From positions 1-8,825 of the forward strand of contig CALLCD010000169.1 of the NCBI GenBank assembly GCA_938049795.1: a stretch of 8,825 nucleotides of DNA, read 5' to 3'. The notes beneath the pieces were generated by a model. It saw only the letters and a list, made by a program, of their open reading frames with translations, was not told the DNA's origin and made no database searches. Shown piece by piece: positions 6,461 to 8,825 of this stretch. The position numbers and the translations under genes are program-made. Within the stretch, counting starts at the first letter, position 1, and each line of letters starts with the position of its first letter. This stretch comes from an uncultured Hyphomonadaceae bacterium (GTDB lineage: Bacteria > Pseudomonadota > Alphaproteobacteria > Caulobacterales > Hyphomonadaceae).

Positions 6461-6535
6461 GCGGGCGTAGCTCAGGGGTAGAGCACAACCTTGCCAAGGT
6501 TGGGGTCGTGAGTTCGAATCTCATCGCCCGCTCCA
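6461..6535 (+). tRNA. tRNA-Gly (anticodon GCC)
   Basis: A full cloverleaf. Acceptor GCGGGCG (6461-6467) pairs with CGCCCGC (6525-6531). The D arm is GCTC/GAGC and the anticodon stem is CAACC/GGTTG around TTGCCAA with anticodon GCC (6493-6495). The T arm is GTGAG/CTCAT around TTCGAAT. The discriminator is U, and CCA is encoded at 6533-6535. It reads GGC and GGT glycine codons. The sequence character changes immediately after its 3' end, so it is a likely integration target for the element to its right. Confidence 0.97.
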
Positions 6536-6561
6536 AAATAACTCAGTGAAAACAGAACGAT

Positions 6562-6586
6562 AGCGAGCCCTTACTAGGCGCTCGCT
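6562..6586 (+). terminator. Hairpin downstream of tRNA-Gly, probable terminator
   Basis: AGCGAGC (6562-6568) pairs with GCTCGCT (6580-6586). The stem is extended by CC/GG (6569-6570 with 6577-6578) across a single bulged C, leaving a six-base loop. The following CATTCGTTATG is only modestly T-rich, so termination may be partial. It lies 26 bases after the CCA end, as expected for a tRNA transcript. Confidence 0.5.
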
Positions 6587-6600
6587 CATTCGTTATGCCA

Positions 6601-6621
6601 GCAAGTACGTCGCAAGTACGT
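6601..6621. repeat. Tandem 10-base direct repeat GCAAGTACGT
   Basis: GCAAGTACGT occurs at 6601-6610 and again at 6612-6621, separated by one C, giving an 11-base period of about one helical turn. It lies 66 bases past the 3' end of the tRNA, in the first island-like DNA. Short direct repeats near a tRNA attachment site are often arm-type binding sites for a tyrosine recombinase or its excisionase; that role is an inference. Confidence 0.5.
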
Positions 6622-6658
6622 TATTTCACCACGCTAGGAATAAAAATTTCTTAACAGG

Positions 6659-6692
6659 TTGATTTTCTTCCCACCCGATGATATGGTTATCA
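6659..6692 (+). promoter_or_regulatory. Promoter of the Xre-ImmA operon with overlapping operator palindrome
   Basis: TTGATT (6659-6664), a 17-base spacer and TATGGT (6682-6687) form a plausible promoter, each hexamer matching four of six consensus bases. A perfect dyad TGATA-N4-TATCA (6679-6692) lies exactly over the -10. This is the usual position for an Xre-type autorepressor site, so the downstream repressor probably binds here. Transcription would start near 6694, giving a leader of about 50 bases. Confidence 0.45.
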
Positions 6693-6742
6693 AATAATGA
6701 AGAAAAAGGTAAAATTGTTGGGGAATTATAGGACATGAGATC

Positions 6743-7099
6743 ATGATCACTGAAATCGGAAAGCTCTTGCGAAATATAAGAATGAACAAGGACGAACGGC
6801 TAATGGATATGGCAAATACTATTGATGTATCACCGTCATTCCTTTCGGCAGTAGAAAAAGGACACAAGTCACCGCCAACGGATATAGAAGAAACAATTAT
6901 TACTTCTTACGCGCTAAACCGAACTGACGCCGATGCGCTGCGCCGTGCAGCAGATAGATCCCGTAAAGCCTTTATTCTGAAGCCTGATACTGAAATTGGC
7001 AAAGATACTATTGGGCTACTTGCGCGACGTGTGAACAACATTCCCGACTTCGATCTAGAAGAGATCCAAAAAATCCTTAAGAAGAGCGAGAGCAGCTGA
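6743..7099 (+). CDS. Xre-family helix-turn-helix repressor (ImmR-like)
   Basis: A 118-residue protein. The N-terminal lambda-repressor-type HTH spans about residues 5-60. It begins IGKLLRNIRMNKDERLMDMA, with the recognition helix in VSPSFLSAVEKGHKSPP (28-44); the S-x-x-F-L-S-x-V-E-x-G-x-x-x-P pattern is diagnostic. The acidic, lysine-rich tail (90-118) is probably an oligomerisation or protease-sensing segment. ATG at 6743 follows AGGA about nine bases upstream; an ATG at 6735 stops after three codons. Its TGA shares bases with the ATG of the next gene (TGATG), so it is translationally coupled to the ImmA-like peptidase. That pairing is the known ImmR/ImmA arrangement, in which the peptidase cleaves the repressor to release genes of a mobile element. 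Codon use is more AT-rich than in the sulfatase operon. Confidence 0.9.
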   Translation: MITEIGKLLRNIRMNKDERLMDMANTIDVSPSFLSAVEKGHKSPPTDIEETIITSYALNRTDADALRRAADRSRKAFILKPDTEIGKDTIGLLARRVNNIPDFDLEEIQKILKKSESS

Positions 7100-7635
7100 T
7101 GAGTGGCGACAACTTTAAGGTACCCCCAAAATCTTGGGCAGATGTTAGGGCGCATACGGACGAGCTCCGATCCGCGTTCGGCCTTGAAGATGTCGCGCTT
7201 TTTCCCGTTATTGAGCTCCTAGAGAAAATCATGGACAACCGACATGAACTTGTCTCACTGGAGATTTGGCCGGTCGGCTCGATGAATGGTGCAGAAGGAG
7301 AGACCTGCCCTAGCGGAGACTTCATCAGATTACGTGAAGATGTCTACAATGCCGCATGGGCAGGCGAAGCAAGGGCTAGATTTACCGTCGCTCACGAAAT
7401 TGGTCATTGGCATATGCATACAAATGTCACTTTAGCTCGTGCCCAACCTGGAGAGCGGGTACCCGGTTTCAGGGCAAGCGAGCCTCAAGCCAACCAATAC
7501 GCCGCGGAGCTGTTGATGCCTACCAAATTCTTCAAGCCAAACGACACGGCACTAATGGTGATGATGCGGCATGGAGTTTCTGCCCAAGCAGCTGAAATAC
7601 GCCTTAGATATCTGAAAGAGGAGCAATTTATCTAA
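7099..7635 (+). CDS. ImmA/IrrE-family zinc metallopeptidase
   Basis: A 178-residue peptidase. The zinc motif HEIGH (99-103, ligands H99 and H103, catalytic E100) sits in RFTVAHEIGHWHMH. The downstream helix SEPQANQYAAELLMP (127-141) supplies the likely third ligand E128 and is the second hallmark of the ImmA/IrrE family. The N-terminal 70 residues (helical WADVRAHTDELRSAF and a beta segment) match the usual substrate-facing part. The family cleaves Xre-type repressors, as ImmA does on ICEBs1 and PprI/IrrE does on DdrO, in response to DNA damage or cell signals. The expected substrate is the adjacent Xre protein, whose stop codon overlaps this ATG. There is no signal peptide, so it is cytoplasmic. 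A terminator-like hairpin begins seven bases after the stop. Confidence 0.92.
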   Translation: MSGDNFKVPPKSWADVRAHTDELRSAFGLEDVALFPVIELLEKIMDNRHELVSLEIWPVGSMNGAEGETCPSGDFIRLREDVYNAAWAGEARARFTVAHEIGHWHMHTNVTLARAQPGERVPGFRASEPQANQYAAELLMPTKFFKPNDTALMVMMRHGVSAQAAEIRLRYLKEEQFI

Positions 7636-7639
7636 CAAC

Positions 7640-7755
7640 AAACCCGCACCAGATTGGCGCGGGTCTATCTGTTTCCGTATCGGGCACCGGACCGGGGCTC
7701 GCCGTTATGGAAGCCTTAGACCTTGAGATGACCGTTCCGGACACGTCGAACCTTT
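7640..7755 (-). ncRNA. Candidate minus-strand small RNA opposite the ImmA-small ORF gap
   Basis: On the minus strand TTGCCT (7788-7783), a 17-base spacer and TATGTT (7765-7760) form a promoter-like pair, with expected start near 7753. The same strand reaches a G/C stem at 7664-7642 followed by a T-rich TTTGTTGTT run, a better intrinsic terminator in this direction than rightward. Together they would give an RNA of about 115 bases convergent with the ImmA transcript. The only open frame on this strand (7852 to 7628) reads through the stem and has no known content, so an untranslated RNA is more likely than a gene. This rests on promoter and terminator geometry alone. Confidence 0.25.
7642..7664. 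terminator. Bidirectional terminator after ImmA-like gene
   Basis: ACCCGC (7642-7647) pairs with GCGGGT (7659-7664). The stem continues through an A/C mismatch to CC/GG (7649-7650 with 7656-7657) around a five-base loop. The rightward tail CTATCTGTTT is moderately T-rich; the leftward tail TTTGTTGTT is better. It closes the Xre-ImmA operon and may also end a leftward RNA. Confidence 0.55.
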
Positions 7756-7813
7756 CGGGAACATAACTCATTTCTAAAGTCAAGGCAAATGTCGCCCCGG
7801 TAATGGTGATGAT

Positions 7814-7954
7814 ATGACTGAGAAGTCTTATCCGAAACCTCCTCCTGGCCATAAGGTCATTTTCCGCCCATGGCGGACATGTCCTAAGACTGGGAACAAG
7901 CTTTTCGCTCGTGCGTTTGGCTTGAAAGCGTGGCCAATCTTCGTTCCTGAGTAG
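7814..7954 (+). CDS. 46-residue small protein, function unknown
   Basis: A short gene: ATG at 7814, TAG at 7952-7954. The 46-residue product begins MTEKSYPKPPPGHKV and contains IFRPWRTCPKTGNKL and ARAFGLKAWPIFVPE. It is basic and aromatic-rich, with three tryptophan or proline-tryptophan positions and a TCPKTG turn followed by an A-x-x-x-G-x-K-A-W-P-I ending. I recall similar tiny proteins with a PKTGK turn and a KAWPI ending in alphaproteobacterial accessory DNA, but I cannot name the family. The ribosome binding site is weak (GGTGAT, three bases before the ATG). The strongest support besides composition is a textbook terminator 18 bases after the stop. No zinc motif is present. It could be a small DNA- or protein-binding factor, an anti-defence or toxin-like peptide, or a regulator; none of these can be chosen from the sequence. 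Confidence 0.6.
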   Translation: MTEKSYPKPPPGHKVIFRPWRTCPKTGNKLFARAFGLKAWPIFVPE

Positions 7955-7971
7955 GTAACTATATCATTCGT

Positions 7972-8010
7972 GAAGGGGCCGAGGATAACTCGGCCCCTTC
8001 CATTTTAAAA
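7972..8010 (+). terminator. Strong intrinsic terminator after the small protein gene
   Basis: GAAGGGGCCGA (7972-7982) pairs perfectly with TCGGCCCCTTC (7990-8000), an 11-base stem around a seven-base loop, followed by CATTTTAAAA. The preceding bases lack an A-run, so it works best rightward. It separates the 46-residue gene from the next gene, which therefore needs its own promoter. Confidence 0.85.
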
Positions 8011-8045
8011 ACTCTGTCTTAACTGAAACGTGCTGTAGTCGATTG

Positions 8046-8522
8046 ATGGAAAGAACAGAACAAGAGATAGCCAGCCTTGTCGCTCCGAATAAAATACGCG
8101 CTGAGGTAAAACGCCTTAGGGATCTTTATAGCACAGACCGTGAGATTTCGAGGGAGATGGACAATCTACGGCGGTATCTCGCGCGAATGAGCCCAGAGGC
8201 TTCGGCGGCACTTTATGAGCTCTTGGGTTTTCTGGGCGTGAACGGTGCTCTCGGCCCGGAAGAGGTAGACGCTGGACTGGAGCAATACGCCGCAAATGGC
8301 TTGAACACGAAAAAGGAGCTTGCCCATGCAATGCACCCATTAGTGGAATGGTGGAAGTCTCAAGGCTTGCCTGTCACTAAGACGCTTTGGCATCAGAACG
8401 CAACCGGACGCGGAAACTCTCCCTTGATCGACTTTCTCGTTAGAGAGCACGAAGTTACAAGCGGTCGCAAGATTACCCCTACGACCGCTCGCTACATTGT
8501 GGATCAGATGGGAAGAGTCTGA
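8046..8522 (+). CDS. Hypothetical protein, 158 residues, mostly helical
   Basis: I do not recognise this protein. The ATG at 8046 directly follows an in-frame TTG (8043), and neither has a clear ribosome binding site. The N-terminal 50 residues (MERTEQEIASLV, then EVKRLRDLYSTDREISREMD) are charged and probably form a helical hairpin or short coiled coil. Residues 50-105 (SPEASAALYELLGFLGVNG, then AHAMHPLVEWWKSQG) are amphipathic and helical. The C-terminus has a TGRGNSPLIDFLVREHE segment and SGRKITPTTARYIVDQMGRV. There is no signal peptide, membrane helix or obvious catalytic motif, so it is probably a cytoplasmic protein. It lies between a strong terminator and an IS3-type end, alone on its strand. 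The ordered composition and lack of internal stops suggest a real gene. It could be complete, or a piece of a larger protein cut by rearrangement. Confidence 0.65.
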   Translation: MERTEQEIASLVAPNKIRAEVKRLRDLYSTDREISREMDNLRRYLARMSPEASAALYELLGFLGVNGALGPEEVDAGLEQYAANGLNTKKELAHAMHPLVEWWKSQGLPVTKTLWHQNATGRGNSPLIDFLVREHEVTSGRKITPTTARYIVDQMGRV

Positions 8523-8686
8523 AATTCTGTAACAGTGAAGTAGCTCTCTTGGGTCTCTAGGCACATGCGGATCGAGAGGCGGCTAATAAGGCTGCCTAAG
8601 CAAATCCGTTCTGGTTCGCTATCTTCACGTTCGAGTAGCACTGTGCAATCGCTGGACGCCACTTCGCCGTGGAACAGCTCCTCAAA
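8523..8686. other. Short intergenic stretch before the insertion sequence
   Basis: No gene is supported. One imperfect hairpin (8577-8597, AGGC...GCCT with G-U pairs around AATAA) lies 54 bases after the preceding gene; it lacks a T-run and is a poor terminator. No copy of the tRNA-Gly 3' end is found here, so the far end of the putative island is not in this window. Confidence 0.5.
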
Positions 8687-8825
8687 TGTCCGTCGTCATA
8701 TAAAGTGGCTCAGATCTAGTCTGGCGGCATGAGAGATTTCACTCATCTTTGTTGATTGATATTATGCGACGGCTTTGCGGTATTGCAAGCGCCGGTGTTC
8801 GATGGTTCTTTTCTTGATCCTTTCT
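8687..8825 (-). mobile_element. End of an IS3-family insertion sequence, truncated by the window
   Basis: The right edge encodes the last residues of an IS3-type transposase on the minus strand (stop at 8764-8762), so this is the 3' end of the element. Beyond the stop, about 65 bases further out, the minus strand ends in GACGACGGACA (plus TGTCCGTCGTC from 8687). From memory this resembles the terminal bases of related IS3-family elements, so I place the tentative boundary there. The other end, the terminal inverted repeat partner and the target duplication are outside the window, so the boundary is approximate. Confidence 0.5.
8762..8825 (-). CDS. IS3-family transposase (OrfB) C-terminus, partial
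   Basis: The minus strand reads ERIKKRTIEHRRLQYRK, then AVA and a TAA stop (8764-8762). This basic tail closely resembles the C-terminal ending of IS3-family integrase-core transposases, where the YFGR...ERERIKRxTIxxRRLQHRK pattern follows the DDE domain. Only about 20 residues are visible; the catalytic domain is beyond the window edge, so activity cannot be judged. It is read toward the island, with the element's 3' end facing the hypothetical gene at 8046-8522. The assignment rests on remembered family endings. Confidence 0.6.
   Translation of the reverse strand, partial: ERIKKRTIEHRRLQYRKAVA

Noticed and set aside
6086..6549. Plus-strand frames crossing the operon promoter and the tRNA
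   Set aside because: They run through the tRNA-Gly gene and have no ribosome binding site or homology pattern.
7628..7852. 75-codon minus-strand frame between the ImmA-like gene and the small protein gene
   Set aside because: It reads through a strong stem-loop, overlaps the ImmA gene end and the start of the 46-residue gene, and has no recognisable content. The region is better explained as a candidate small RNA or plain spacer.
1..8825. CRISPR array or long repeats
   Set aside because: I looked for regularly spaced repeats of 20-40 bases on both strands and saw none; only the short tandem pair at 6601-6621 stands out.

Overview
The window looks like chromosomal DNA from an alphaproteobacterium. 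The left two thirds is GC-rich with strongly G/C-biased third codon positions, and the tRNA gene encodes its own CCA. The GST-like, sulfatase and formylglycine-enzyme proteins resemble those of sphingomonad- or hyphomonad-type marine and soil bacteria. I cannot name the genus from sequence alone.

Region 1 (1-382) has no convincing gene. It holds a compact set of perfect stems at the left edge (1-65), a hairpin with a U-rich tail on the minus strand (108-137), and two back-to-back palindromes (259-280) ahead of the first gene. Region 2 (383-1468, plus strand) encodes a membrane-anchored metallo-beta-lactamase-fold hydrolase of the RNase Z/AtsA-like type.

Region 3 (1483-6224, minus strand) is a tight operon read right to left: a GST-like protein, a type I sulfatase with an intact CAPSR formylglycine motif, a small four-helix membrane protein, a TetR-family regulator, and a lipoprotein-type formylglycine-generating enzyme with both catalytic cysteines. 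Every junction is either a gap of about 14 bases or an overlap. The simplest reading is a self-sufficient sulfate-ester hydrolysis module. The last gene would activate the sulfatase, the TetR protein would control the promoter at about 6196-6224, and the GST and membrane proteins would have accessory roles in detoxification or transport. The MBL hydrolase converges on this operon with only 14 bases between stop codons. Its family includes metal-dependent arylsulfatases, so two unrelated sulfatase chemistries may sit side by side.

Region 4 (6395-8825) starts with tRNA-Gly(GCC). The DNA after it becomes visibly more AT-rich and accessory in character: tandem repeats just downstream of the tRNA, an Xre-type repressor overlapping an ImmA/IrrE-type zinc peptidase, a 46-residue small protein followed by a strong terminator, an unrecognised 158-residue protein, and the tail of an IS3-family transposase running off the right edge. 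This looks like the tRNA-proximal end of an integrated island, although no integrase or second attachment copy is visible. The most interesting less obvious signals are the operator-like palindrome over the Xre promoter, a possible minus-strand small RNA at 7640-7755, and the structured left edge.
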